Shown here: piece by piece, positions 8,087 to 16,000 of the stretch | How positions within the stretch are numbered: position 1 is the first letter of the stretch | How the letters are laid out: every line of letters starts with the position of its first letter | From: Gammaproteobacteria bacterium | Lineage (GTDB): Bacteria > Pseudomonadota > Gammaproteobacteria > Steroidobacterales > Steroidobacteraceae | Direction: 5' to 3' | Assembly: GCA_019247195.1 (NCBI GenBank) | Contig: JAFAPI010000161.1 | Span: 1 to 33,072 of the forward strand | DNA length: 33,072 nucleotides | Translations under genes and position numbers: made by a program | The notes under the pieces: model-generated | What the model saw: only the letters and a program-made list of their open reading frames with translations | Told to the model about the DNA's origin: nothing | Databases searched by the model: none

Positions 8087-9082
8087 TCAGTGCCGCAGCA
8101 GGCGATGCAGGACCGCCATCTGCGCCGGCAGGCGGTTGTGGGCCTCGCGCTGCACCACGCTGCGCGGCCCATCGAGCACGGCGGCGTCGATCGCGACGTT
8201 GCGGCGCACCGGGAGGCAGTGCATGACCCGGCACTGCGGCGCCGCGGCGAACCACTCCTCGCGCACGCACCACTCCCGCAAGGGGGCGCGCAACGCGGCG
8301 TCCGCGGCGGCATCCCCGTAGGCCGCCGTGGCGCCCCACTCCTTGACGTAGAGGACGTGCGCACCGGCGAGCGCCTCGTGCCGGTCGGCGGTCTCGCGCA
8401 CCGCGCCGCCGCTGCGCGCGGCGGCCTGGCGCGCGCGCTGCAGGAGCGCGGGCGGCAGCGCGAAGCCCTCCGGGCGCAGCACCACCACCTCCATGCCGCG
8501 CAGCGCCGCCATGTGCAGTGCCGCCGCCGGGACGGCGAGCGGCAGGGCGCGCGGGTGGTACGCCCAGCCGAGCACGAAGCGTCCGCCGCGCGGCACCCCG
8601 AGGTCATCGAGGGTCTTCCAGTCCGCGAGCGCCTGGCAGGGATGGTTCATCGCCGACTCGAGGTTGATGAGGGGCTTGTCGATGAGCGCGGCCAGGCGGG
8701 TGAAGTCGCGCTCGGCGAGGTCGGCGGCGAGATCCTGGCCGGCGGCGAAGAGGCGCACCCCGAGCGCGTCGCAGTAGCCGGCGAGCACCGGCAGACCCTC
8801 GCGCACGTGCTCCGCCGCCGCCCCATCCATCACCACCCCGTCACGCCACTCGAGCTGCCAGCTCCCCTGTCCCGGGGTGATGACGAACGAGGTGCCGCCC
8901 AGGCGCGCCATCGCCACCTGGCAGGAGGCGAGGGTGCGCAGCGACGGATTGAAGAAGAGCAGGCCGAGCACCCGCCCGGCGAGCGCGTGCGGCTCGGGCT
9001 GGCGCTCCAGGTGGCGCGCCAGCTCGAGGAGCGAGAGCACCTCCTCGCGCTCGAGCTCACCGAGATCGACGAAGCGCTTCAT
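8087..9082 (-). CDS. argF': N-acylornithine carbamoyltransferase (ArgF'; N-succinylornithine-like by key residue)
   Basis: A 331-residue transcarbamylase transferring the carbamoyl group to an N-acylated ornithine. The carbamoyl-phosphate site is seen in FFNPSLRT (43-50) and NHPCQALAD, and the C-terminal HCLPVRRNV is diagnostic of the N-acetyl/N-succinyl-ornithine group rather than ordinary ornithine transcarbamylase. In this group Glu92 of the Xanthomonas N-acetylornithine enzyme versus Pro90 of the Bacteroides N-succinylornithine enzyme sets the substrate; replacing Glu92 with Pro, Ser, Val or Ala is reported to switch specificity. Here the aligned loop reads VMDGAAAEH with Ala90. The ALPLAVP segment also matches the succinyl enzyme's PLPQAVP better than PLNTAVA. 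N-succinylornithine specificity is therefore inferred, not shown. Only 4 bases separate it from argC. Confidence 0.88.
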   Translation of the reverse strand: MKRFVDLGELEREEVLSLLELARHLERQPEPHALAGRVLGLLFFNPSLRTLASCQVAMARLGGTSFVITPGQGSWQLEWRDGVVMDGAAAEHVREGLPVLAGYCDALGVRLFAAGQDLAADLAERDFTRLAALIDKPLINLESAMNHPCQALADWKTLDDLGVPRGGRFVLGWAYHPRALPLAVPAAALHMAALRGMEVVVLRPEGFALPPALLQRARQAAARSGGAVRETADRHEALAGAHVLYVKEWGATAAYGDAAADAALRAPLREWCVREEWFAAAPQCRVMHCLPVRRNVAIDAAVLDGPRSVVQREAHNRLPAQMAVLHRLLRH

Positions 9083-9086
9083 GGGC

Positions 9087-10148
9087 TCAGGTCCACCCGG
9101 CCGCCGGGGCCGTGAGACCGCAGGTCTCGGGCAGGCCGAACAGCCGGTTCATCCACTGCAGCGCGCCGCCGGCGGCGCCCTTGGTCAGGTTGTCGATCGC
9201 GCACAGCACCGCCACGGTGCCCGCGCCGGTGCGCGCGGCGAGGTGCGCGTAGTTGCTCGCGGCGACGTCCTTGACCCGCGGCGGCTGCGACAGCACCCGC
9301 ACGAACGGCGCGCCCCGGTAGAACTCCGCGAGGTGCGCAGCCAGCGCCTCCTCGCCGAGGGGACGGCGCAGCCGCGCCTGCAGCGTGAGGTGAATGCCGC
9401 GCGCGTAGGGCCCGGAGTGCGGCACGAACTGGCACTCGACGCTCACCCCGGTCAGCGCCTGCAGCAGCGCCACGACCTCGGGCACGTGGCGGTGGGCGAG
9501 GGGGTTGTAGGCGTAGAGGTCGCCGTGGCGCAGCGGATGGTGCGTACCCTCGGCGGGGCGCCGGCCCGAGCCGGTGCTGCCGGTGACGCCACTGATGAAG
9601 AGCTGCGGCTCGATCAGCTCGCGGGCGATGAGCGGTGCGGCGGCGAGCAGCATGGCCGTCGCGAAGCAGCCGGGATGCGCGACGTGCGGCGCGCGCGGCC
9701 GCGCCAGGTGCTCGGGCAGCGCGCAGCAGAACTGAGCTAGCCGCGCGGGCGCGCCGTGCGGCTGGCCGTACACCCGCTCGTACGCGGCCGCGGAGCCGTA
9801 GCGGTAGTCGGCGGAGAGGTCGACCGCGCGGATCTCGCGCCCGGCCCGCTCGGCGGCGAGCAGCAGTCGGTCGATGAGCGCGGCGGACACGCCGTGCGGC
9901 GCCGCCCCGAACAGCGCGGCGCGCGGCGCCGCGGCGAGCGCGGCGCACGCCTCCGCCTCGGTGCTGAAGCGCGTCGCGGGGTAGGCACAGGCGAGGTGCG
10001 GGAAGGCGGTCGCGACCGGCTCGCCGGGTGCCCCGTCCGAGAGCACCGCCGCGAGGCGGAAGTGCGGGTGCGCGGCGAGCAGCCGCAGCAGCTCGCCGGC
10101 CACGTAGCCGGTGCCGCCGACCACGACCGCGGGCACGGTATCGCTCAC
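9087..10148 (-). CDS. argC: N-acetyl- (N-acyl-) gamma-glutamyl-phosphate reductase
   Basis: NADPH-dependent reduction of N-acyl-glutamyl phosphate to the semialdehyde, after ArgB. The 353-residue protein starts with the Rossmann motif VVVGGTGYVAGELLRLL (8-24). It carries the active-site cysteine Cys161 in HVAHPGCFATAM, then GVTGSTGSGRRP and FVPHSGPYARGIHLT typical of ArgC; DNLTKGAAGGALQWMN lies near the C-terminus. The start is a GTG at 10148 whose GTGA overlaps the stop of the upstream P-loop gene. The open frame extends far upstream through that gene, but the extension is antisense-like and without family similarity. Same operon and strand as the other arginine genes. Confidence 0.92.
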   Translation of the reverse strand: MSDTVPAVVVGGTGYVAGELLRLLAAHPHFRLAAVLSDGAPGEPVATAFPHLACAYPATRFSTEAEACAALAAAPRAALFGAAPHGVSAALIDRLLLAAERAGREIRAVDLSADYRYGSAAAYERVYGQPHGAPARLAQFCCALPEHLARPRAPHVAHPGCFATAMLLAAAPLIARELIEPQLFISGVTGSTGSGRRPAEGTHHPLRHGDLYAYNPLAHRHVPEVVALLQALTGVSVECQFVPHSGPYARGIHLTLQARLRRPLGEEALAAHLAEFYRGAPFVRVLSQPPRVKDVAASNYAHLAARTGAGTVAVLCAIDNLTKGAAGGALQWMNRLFGLPETCGLTAPAAGWT

Positions 10149-11209
10149 GCGACCGCCGCGGCCTGCAGCTGCAGTGCCTCGATGACCCGGTCGCCGAGCG
10201 CGGCGCCGCTGCTGAGGGCATTGAAGGCAGGCACGCCGAGCTGCTCGCGGATGATCTCCACCCCGACCGCGTTGTCGGTGGCCGGCCCGGTGACCGCGCA
10301 CGGCTCGACGTGGAACCGCTCGCGCAGCAGCCGCACGCCGCCCCAGGCGGCCACCGGATCGTTGGCGGAGAGGATCACCCCGCTCAGGGCGGCGCGGATG
10401 TCCGCGCACTCGAGGATGGCGTCGACGCCGTAGGTGCCGAGCAGGCCATCGCCGAGCTCGAACACCACCACGTCCGGCCGCCCCGCGGCGAGCTCGCTCA
10501 GCATGGTGCGGGTGAGCGCCGGCCCGTTGGCGCGGGTCGTGGTGACGACGCCCAGGTCGGTGAAGATGGCGCTGCGGCGCGCCCCGGCATCCTCCATCGC
10601 CAGGATGTCGCGCCGCAGCGAGACGCCGGTCGCCTTGAAGGCATCCACCGTCAGGCCCCGATGGCGCATGCGCGCGATCACGGCGCAGGCGGCGGCGGTC
10701 TTGCCCGCCTCCATGCAGGTACCGGCGAGCGCCACCACCGGCACGCCGCGCGTGTCGAGGCGGGCGGCGGCATCGAGCGGCGCGTGCCCGACGCGGGCGG
10801 GCACTCCGATGCGCTCGCCGAGGTAGGGGAAGTGCAGCGCCACGCCGAGCACGCGGCAGTCGAACGGCTTGCCCTTCTCCGGGTTGATCGAGTCGCACAC
10901 CCCGAGCACCCCGCCCATGTTCAGCATCTGGATGACATCGCCCGGGGCGAGCCGGGGCGGCACGTGGCCCGAGTAGCCGAACAGCGCCCTGCGGTGCCCG
11001 AGCGCGCCGGCGATCACGTCGCCCTTGCCGAGCTTGGCCATGCGGCCGCTGGTGAGCTCGAGGGTGTTGTAGGTGGATTTGTTGTTGAGCACCTCGGCCA
11101 CGACCACCACCCCCTCCTCGGCGGGGATGTCGGTGGCGATGCGCACCTCGTGCGACAGCGCGCACGCCTGCGTCACCGAGGCGAGCTTGTCGACCACCAC
11201 GCTGCGCAC
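10145..11209 (-). CDS. Unrecognised P-loop (SIMIBI-type) protein inside the arginine operon
   Basis: A 354-residue protein I cannot assign. The C-terminal half is a P-loop domain with Walker A GTCMEAGKT (163-171), FKATG (191-195) as a likely switch region, and a strand RPDVVVFELGDG (244-255) like a Walker B. This layout recalls dethiobiotin synthetase-like and DUF1611/DgcN-like ATPases, of which DgcN is a D-glutamate N-acetyltransferase. The typical GQTG and EGQGSL motifs of DUF1611 are not evident. The N-terminal part (about 1-135: LNNKSTYNTLELTSGRM, FGYSGHVP, QMLNMGGVLGVCDS) looks beta-rich and is of unknown type. Start: GTG at 11209, with GAGGG six bases upstream and two bases after the argG stop; the 3' end overlaps argC. 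The placement implies a role in arginine synthesis, perhaps glutamate N-acylation. That is a hypothesis. Confidence 0.75.
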   Translation of the reverse strand: MRSVVVDKLASVTQACALSHEVRIATDIPAEEGVVVVAEVLNNKSTYNTLELTSGRMAKLGKGDVIAGALGHRRALFGYSGHVPPRLAPGDVIQMLNMGGVLGVCDSINPEKGKPFDCRVLGVALHFPYLGERIGVPARVGHAPLDAAARLDTRGVPVVALAGTCMEAGKTAAACAVIARMRHRGLTVDAFKATGVSLRRDILAMEDAGARRSAIFTDLGVVTTTRANGPALTRTMLSELAAGRPDVVVFELGDGLLGTYGVDAILECADIRAALSGVILSANDPVAAWGGVRLLRERFHVEPCAVTGPATDNAVGVEIIREQLGVPAFNALSSGAALGDRVIEALQLQAAAVA

Positions 11210-11211
11210 GC

Positions 11212-12462
11212 TCAGCCCTCCGCGCCGGGGGCGGCGTCGCCGCCGGCACGCGCGTGGAACATCCCCGGCAGCGCGAGGATGCGCGAGAAGCCGAGGGCAT
11301 CGGCCGCCGACCATTCCCCGGCCGCCTCGCCGTACACCCCGCGCGAGGCCGCCATCAGCGAGTACGGCGAGCTCACCCCCTCGACGAACACCGCCCCGGT
11401 GTGCAGCAGCAGCCGCACCTCGCCGCTCACGCGCTGCTGCGAGGACAGCAGCAGCGCCTCGATGTCACGGCACACCGGGTCGAGCAGCTGGCCTTCGTGC
11501 ACCAGGTCGCCGTAGGGCTGGGCGAGGAGCTCCTTGGTGCGCTGCTGGCGCGCGGTGAGCACCAGCTTCTCCAGCTCGCGGTGCGCGCTCAGCAGCACCT
11601 CGGCCGCCGGAGCCTCGAAGGCGACCCGCCCCTTGGTGCCGAGGATGGTGTCCCCGAGGTGGATGCCGCGGCCGATGCCGAACGGCGCCGCGCGCGCCTC
11701 GAGCGCCTCGATGAGCTCCACCGGCGAGCGCGCCACCCCGTCGAGGGCGACGGGGCGCCCGGCGGCGAAGCTGAGCACCAGGCGCTCCTCGGGCCGCGCG
11801 GCGTCGAAGGCGCCGCGGGTGAGGAGCCAGGCCTCCTCCGGCAGACTGCCGGCGGAGGTGAGGGTCTCGCGCCCGCCGATGGTGACGCCCCACAGGCCGC
11901 GGTTGATCGAGTAGCGCGCGCCGCTCGGCGGCACCGGCAGGCCGCGCGCGCGCAGGTACTCGAGCTCCTGCTCGCGCCGCAGCCCCTCGTCGCGCACCGG
12001 CGCGAGCACGGTCAGGTCCGGCGCCAGGGTGCGCAGCGCCACCTCGAAGCGCACCTGGTCGTTGCCGGCGGCGGTGCAGCCGTGCGCCACGAGATCACTC
12101 CCCAGGGTGCGCGCCATGCGCGCGATGGTCTGCGCCTGCATCACGCGCTCGGCGCCGACGCACAGCGGGTATAGCCCGCCGCGGCGGACGTTGCCCATGA
12201 TGAGAAAGCGCAGTACCTGCTCGAAGTAGGCGGCGCGCGCGTCGACCTGGTGGTGGGCGAGGGCGCCGAGGGCCAGGGCGCGCTCGCGCAGGGTGCGCGC
12301 GGCGGCCGCATCGATGCCGCCCGTGTCCACCGTCACCGTGATGACCGGCCGCCGCTCGCGCTCGGTGAGCCACGGCACCAGGAACGAGGTGTCGAGCCCG
12401 CCGGAATAGGCGAGCACGATGGGCGCGACGCCCGCGGCGGGTGCCGGCGGGGCCACGCTCAC
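11212..12462 (-). CDS. argG: Argininosuccinate synthase
   Basis: Condenses citrulline and aspartate with ATP to argininosuccinate. The 416-residue protein has the N-type ATP pyrophosphatase loop SGGLDTS at 20-26, then VTVDTGG. MARTLGSDLVAHGCTAAGNDQVRFE is the family's nucleotide/citrulline segment. GARYSINRGLWGVTIGG and GIHLGDTILGTKGRVAFEAPA are typical of a full-length synthase. The gene order argR-argG-...-argC is like that of Bacteroidetes arginine clusters, not E. coli. The ATG at 12462 overlaps the argR stop (ATGA). A Pro/Ala-rich N-terminal extension of about 13 residues precedes the catalytic strand. Confidence 0.93.
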   Translation of the reverse strand: MSVAPPAPAAGVAPIVLAYSGGLDTSFLVPWLTERERRPVITVTVDTGGIDAAAARTLRERALALGALAHHQVDARAAYFEQVLRFLIMGNVRRGGLYPLCVGAERVMQAQTIARMARTLGSDLVAHGCTAAGNDQVRFEVALRTLAPDLTVLAPVRDEGLRREQELEYLRARGLPVPPSGARYSINRGLWGVTIGGRETLTSAGSLPEEAWLLTRGAFDAARPEERLVLSFAAGRPVALDGVARSPVELIEALEARAAPFGIGRGIHLGDTILGTKGRVAFEAPAAEVLLSAHRELEKLVLTARQQRTKELLAQPYGDLVHEGQLLDPVCRDIEALLLSSQQRVSGEVRLLLHTGAVFVEGVSSPYSLMAASRGVYGEAAGEWSAADALGFSRILALPGMFHARAGGDAAPGAEG

Positions 12463-12911
12463 ACCCCGAACAGGGTGCGCAGCCGGCCGAGCAGCTCGCC
12501 CTGCTCGCGCGCGCCGGCCGTGGCGATGAAGATCGTGTCATCGCCGGAGAGGGTGCCGGCCACCTCCGGCCACTGCGCGCGGTCGATCGCCACCGCGACG
12601 CTCTGCGCCGCGCCGATGGTGGTGCGCAGCACGGTGAGCGAGGGGCCGGCGCTGCGCAGGCCGCGCACGAACTGCGCCAGCGAGCCGAAGTCGCCGTTGG
12701 CGCGGCTCACCTCCTCGCCCGGCAGCACGTAGCGGCCGCTCGCCTTGAGCACGCCGAGATCGCGCAGGTCGCGGCTGACCGAGGACTGCGTGACCGCATG
12801 GCCGGCGCGCTTCAGCAGCCGCACCAGCTCGGCCTGGCGGCCGACGCGCCCGCCGCGCAGCAGGCGCACGATCGCGGCGCGGCGCTCGAGCTGCTGCGCA
12901 TCGCTCAGCAC
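12459..12911 (-). CDS. argR: Arginine repressor
   Basis: A 150-residue ArgR/AhrC-family regulator. The winged-helix DNA-binding half contains TQSSVSRDLRDLGVLK (41-56), the recognition-helix signature. The C-terminal arginine-binding, hexamerising half has GAAQSVAVAIDRAQWPEVAGTLSGDDTIFIAT with the GT-x-x-GDDT arginine-binding motif at 119-126. With arginine bound it should repress the operon it heads. The predicted start is a GTG at 12911, with AAGG ten bases upstream. Two palindromic ArgR-box-like sites and a sigma-70-like promoter lie 16-61 bases upstream, so autoregulation is very likely. Its stop overlaps the argG start, so the regulator is co-translated with the pathway it controls. Confidence 0.93.
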   Translation of the reverse strand: MLSDAQQLERRAAIVRLLRGGRVGRQAELVRLLKRAGHAVTQSSVSRDLRDLGVLKASGRYVLPGEEVSRANGDFGSLAQFVRGLRSAGPSLTVLRTTIGAAQSVAVAIDRAQWPEVAGTLSGDDTIFIATAGAREQGELLGRLRTLFGV

Positions 12912-12926
12912 CGGCGCAGGACCTTA

Positions 12927-12961
12927 TGCATAAACATGCACAGATTCTGCATTTTAATGCA
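12927..12961 (-). promoter_or_regulatory. Tandem ArgR operator (two ARG-box-like palindromes)
   Basis: Two perfect 14-base palindromes of the form TGCAT-N4-ATGCA lie in this otherwise GC-rich DNA: TGCATAAACATGCA at 12927-12940 and TGCATTTTAATGCA at 12948-12961. Their centres are exactly 21 bases apart. E. coli ARG boxes are 18-bp palindromes set 3 bp apart, which gives the same 21-base centre spacing and places both on one face of the helix for one ArgR hexamer. The half-site (TGCAT) differs from the E. coli TGAAT by one base. Function is inferred from symmetry, spacing and position directly upstream of argR. Confidence 0.82.
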
Positions 12962-12972
12962 CACGGGGTCAA
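12944..12972 (-). promoter_or_regulatory. Sigma-70-like promoter of the argR-argGCF'BH operon
   Basis: Read leftward, TTGACC (12972-12967, five of six bases of the -35 consensus) is followed after 17 bases by CAGAAT (12949-12944, four of six for the -10). The element lies between tamB and argR and overlaps both ARG-box-like palindromes: one fills the spacer, the other would cover the start site. ArgR bound there should block RNA polymerase. Confidence 0.6.
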
Positions 12973-13003
12973 GGGCCGGCGCCGCGCCCGGCGCGGGCGC
13001 GAC

Positions 13004-16000
13004 TCACTTGCTGATGGTGTAGACGAGGTCCGCGCCCTGCGCCTGGCCGACTTCGGCCTTCACGGTCCAGTGATCGCCGAGCGTGTAGCGCAGCTTGAAG
13101 GTGTTGAGCTGCTGGGTGAGGCTGATGCCGTAGCTGACGTAGAGGCGCGGCGAGAGGTAGCGGCCGATCACCAGCGAGGTCTCGTTGCTGATGTCCGACT
13201 CCAGGCTCACGTCCTGGATGCCAATGCGCGAGCCGAGCTGCTGCGCCAGCAGCGCCGCGCCCTGCGCGGCGGCGACCCCGTAGGCACTGCGGTTCTGCGC
13301 GGTCTCGAGCGAGCCGCCGGCGAGGATGAGCGAGACGATCTGCGCCTGCGGCAGCGGCGGATTGGAGAAGAAGAACATGTGCGGGCTGAGCAGGGTGCCG
13401 CGCACGTTCACCCCCGCGGTCACGTCGGGGAAGACCTTGACGGCGACGAGCTCGACCCCCGGGTTGTCGATCGGTCCGCCGTTGAACACCAGCCGCCCGC
13501 GCTGGATGTCGAGCTTGCGCGCGTAGGCGAGGTACTGGCCCTCCTGGATCGAGAGGTCGCCGGTGGCGCGGGTGATCGCGTCGTAGCCGCTGCGGATCTC
13601 GATGCTGCCGGTGAGCCGGCCGGTGAGCCCGAGGGTATCGAGGGTGACCTTGTCGCCGAGGCTCAGGGTGATGTCGCTGTGCACCTCGAGGCGCTTGGCG
13701 GGATCCTCCTCCTCGCTGCCGACGATCACCTCATCGTCCGAGGCGCGCACCGCGTTGGTGATGTCCTTGGGCACGATGCGCGCGTAGGGCACCAGCACCT
13801 TGCCGGTCACCTCGATGCGCCGCCCCTGCACGACGAAGTCGAGGTCCGGCGAGGCGTCGATCTGCGCCTCGGGGATGTCGGCCACGCGCAGGTTGCTGCC
13901 CTGCAGGTGAAACTTGCCGTAGGACTTGAGCTCGTGCCACTCGAGATGGCCGCCGGCGCTGACCGCGCCGGCGCCGACGTGGGCGTCGCCCTTGAAGTCG
14001 AGCCCGGCGTCGGAGAGGCGCGCCTCGGCCGCGAGCTGACGCAGCGCGAGATTGACCTGGTAGACGTCGATCGCCCCGTCGCTCACGCGCAGCAGCCCCG
14101 CGAGCCGCGGCGCGGCGAGCGTGCCGGCGAGCTGCGCATCGGCGCTGAAGTGCCCCGAGGCCCGGTCGATGTCGGGCACGTAGAGCGAGACCAGGCCGAG
14201 CTCGGCGCTCTGCGCGTGCAGCTCCCCGCTCAGGGGGTAGTCCTGCCAGCGCGCCGCACTGCGCTGCAGGTCGAGGCGCGCCTGGAGCGTACCCACCTCC
14301 CCGTCGCCGAGGCTGGCGCGGGCCTGGATGTCGCTCGCGGTGGCGATGACGCTGGCCGCGCCCGAGCCGATGCGGGTGTGCTCGATCTTGCGGCTCGCCA
14401 GGCGATGGGCGATCTCGGCGTCGGCGAGCTCGGCGCGCAGCGTGCCCTGCAGCGGCGTGCTGGCGTCCCCCGCGAGCCGCGCCAGCGCGTTGATCGTGCC
14501 GAGGTACTGCACCGAGGGGGTCATCCCCGCGGTCAGGGTCGCGAGCGGCAGCTCGTTGGTCATCACCGTGCTCGACCACGCCGCGGGCGTCCACTCCCCG
14601 TCGGCGCAGACGCTGGCGGGACTGCCACTCAGGCACAGCCACTCGACGCGCAGGTGCGCGGGGTCGAGGAGCAGTCCCACCGGTCGCTCGAGGGTGAGGC
14701 GCAGCGCGTCGTTGCCGGCCAGGGACAACGCCGTCAGCTGACCGCGGAAGCGCTCGTGCGCATAGGCGCCGTGGGCCTGGATCGTGCCGTTGATGCCCGG
14801 GGCGCTCAGCGTCAGTCGCGCGGTGTAATCCGCCGGCAGGCCGCCGAGGGTGAAGCTCGCCGAGTCCAGGGTGCGGTTGCGCACCGCGACCCCCTGCACG
14901 TGCACGGCGACCTTCGAGGCCTTCTGCGCTTCGGCGGGGTCGAAGTCGACGTCCGCGTCCACGTTCTTGATCTTGACCCCCGCGTAGTCGATGCCCCCGC
15001 CGTGCGCGGTAGCCACCAGCGCCGGCTCGGCGAAGGTGCCGTGCACCGTTCCGGCGGCGCGCAGCGTGCCGGCCGCATCGGGCGCGAGCAGGCTGAGGTC
15101 CTGGGTGCTGAGCGCGAAGCGCAGGTCGAGCCGCTCGCTCACGTGTCCGTCGAGGGCGAGCGTCGTGCCGCCGACGCTGACGCGCACCGCGCTGAAACCC
15201 CAGTCCTCGCCCGAGTGGCTGAGCGTGCCCGAGCCGCCGGCCTTCAGGCCCCGCAGCCGCCCGGACAGCTCGCCGAAGGAGGCGGTGAGCGGACTCGTCG
15301 GCTCGAAACCCCGCCCCGAGGCGTTGATGAGGAAGTTGAGGCTGCCGGGCAGGTCGGCGCGCAGCACCGAGGGATCGATGCCGCTGGCGCGACCGCTCAG
15401 CTGCCAGCTGTCCGTGGGCGACCAGGTGAGTCCCCCGTGCACGCTCGCGTGACCCTTGAGGAGATCCACCTCGGCGCGCTCGGCCGTCACGCCGTCCGCG
15501 CCGAGCGTGCCGGCGAGATCCGCGCTCATCACCGGCAGCGTGGCCGCCTGCAGCTCGCCCTGGTAGGTGACGCGGTACGGCAGCACTCCCTCGAGCGTGA
15601 AGCGCCCGGTGCGGCTGCGCAGCGCCGGGTCGCGTGAGGGCAGCGGCCAGCGGAAATCGCTCCAGCTGCCGCTTAAGGCGAGGCGCGGGCCGGGATCGGT
15701 GAAGGTGAAGGTACCGCTCGCCCGCGCGCTCGCGCCCGAGCCCAGGTGACGCGCCTCCATGCGCTGTGCGTAGAGCACCCGGGCGGCGTAGCGCCCCTCG
15801 AAGCTCACCGCGAAAGTCCCCGCGCGCAGGCCCGAGGACTCGAGCGGCCCCGCGGCGCGGAAAGTGTCCGCGTCGCCGCTGCCCTGCACCTCGCCGCGGA
15901 TGTGGCCGAGGAGCGGCGCGGAGACACCCCACGGGGTGAGGGTGAAGTCCTGCAGCGTCGCGCGCGCCGCCCAGTGGAAGTGCTCGGTGAGATCGAGGAG

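Noticed and set aside
10145-11209. Firm assignment of the arginine-operon P-loop protein to DUF1611/DgcN
   Set aside because: The Walker A context is similar, but the GQTG and EGQGSL-type motifs expected in that family are not evident, so only a distant relationship can be suggested.
12926-15637. A 903-codon plus-strand open frame opposite tamB
   Set aside because: Its composition is that of an antisense shadow, and its start runs through the ArgR operator. TamB on the other strand is clear from both termini.
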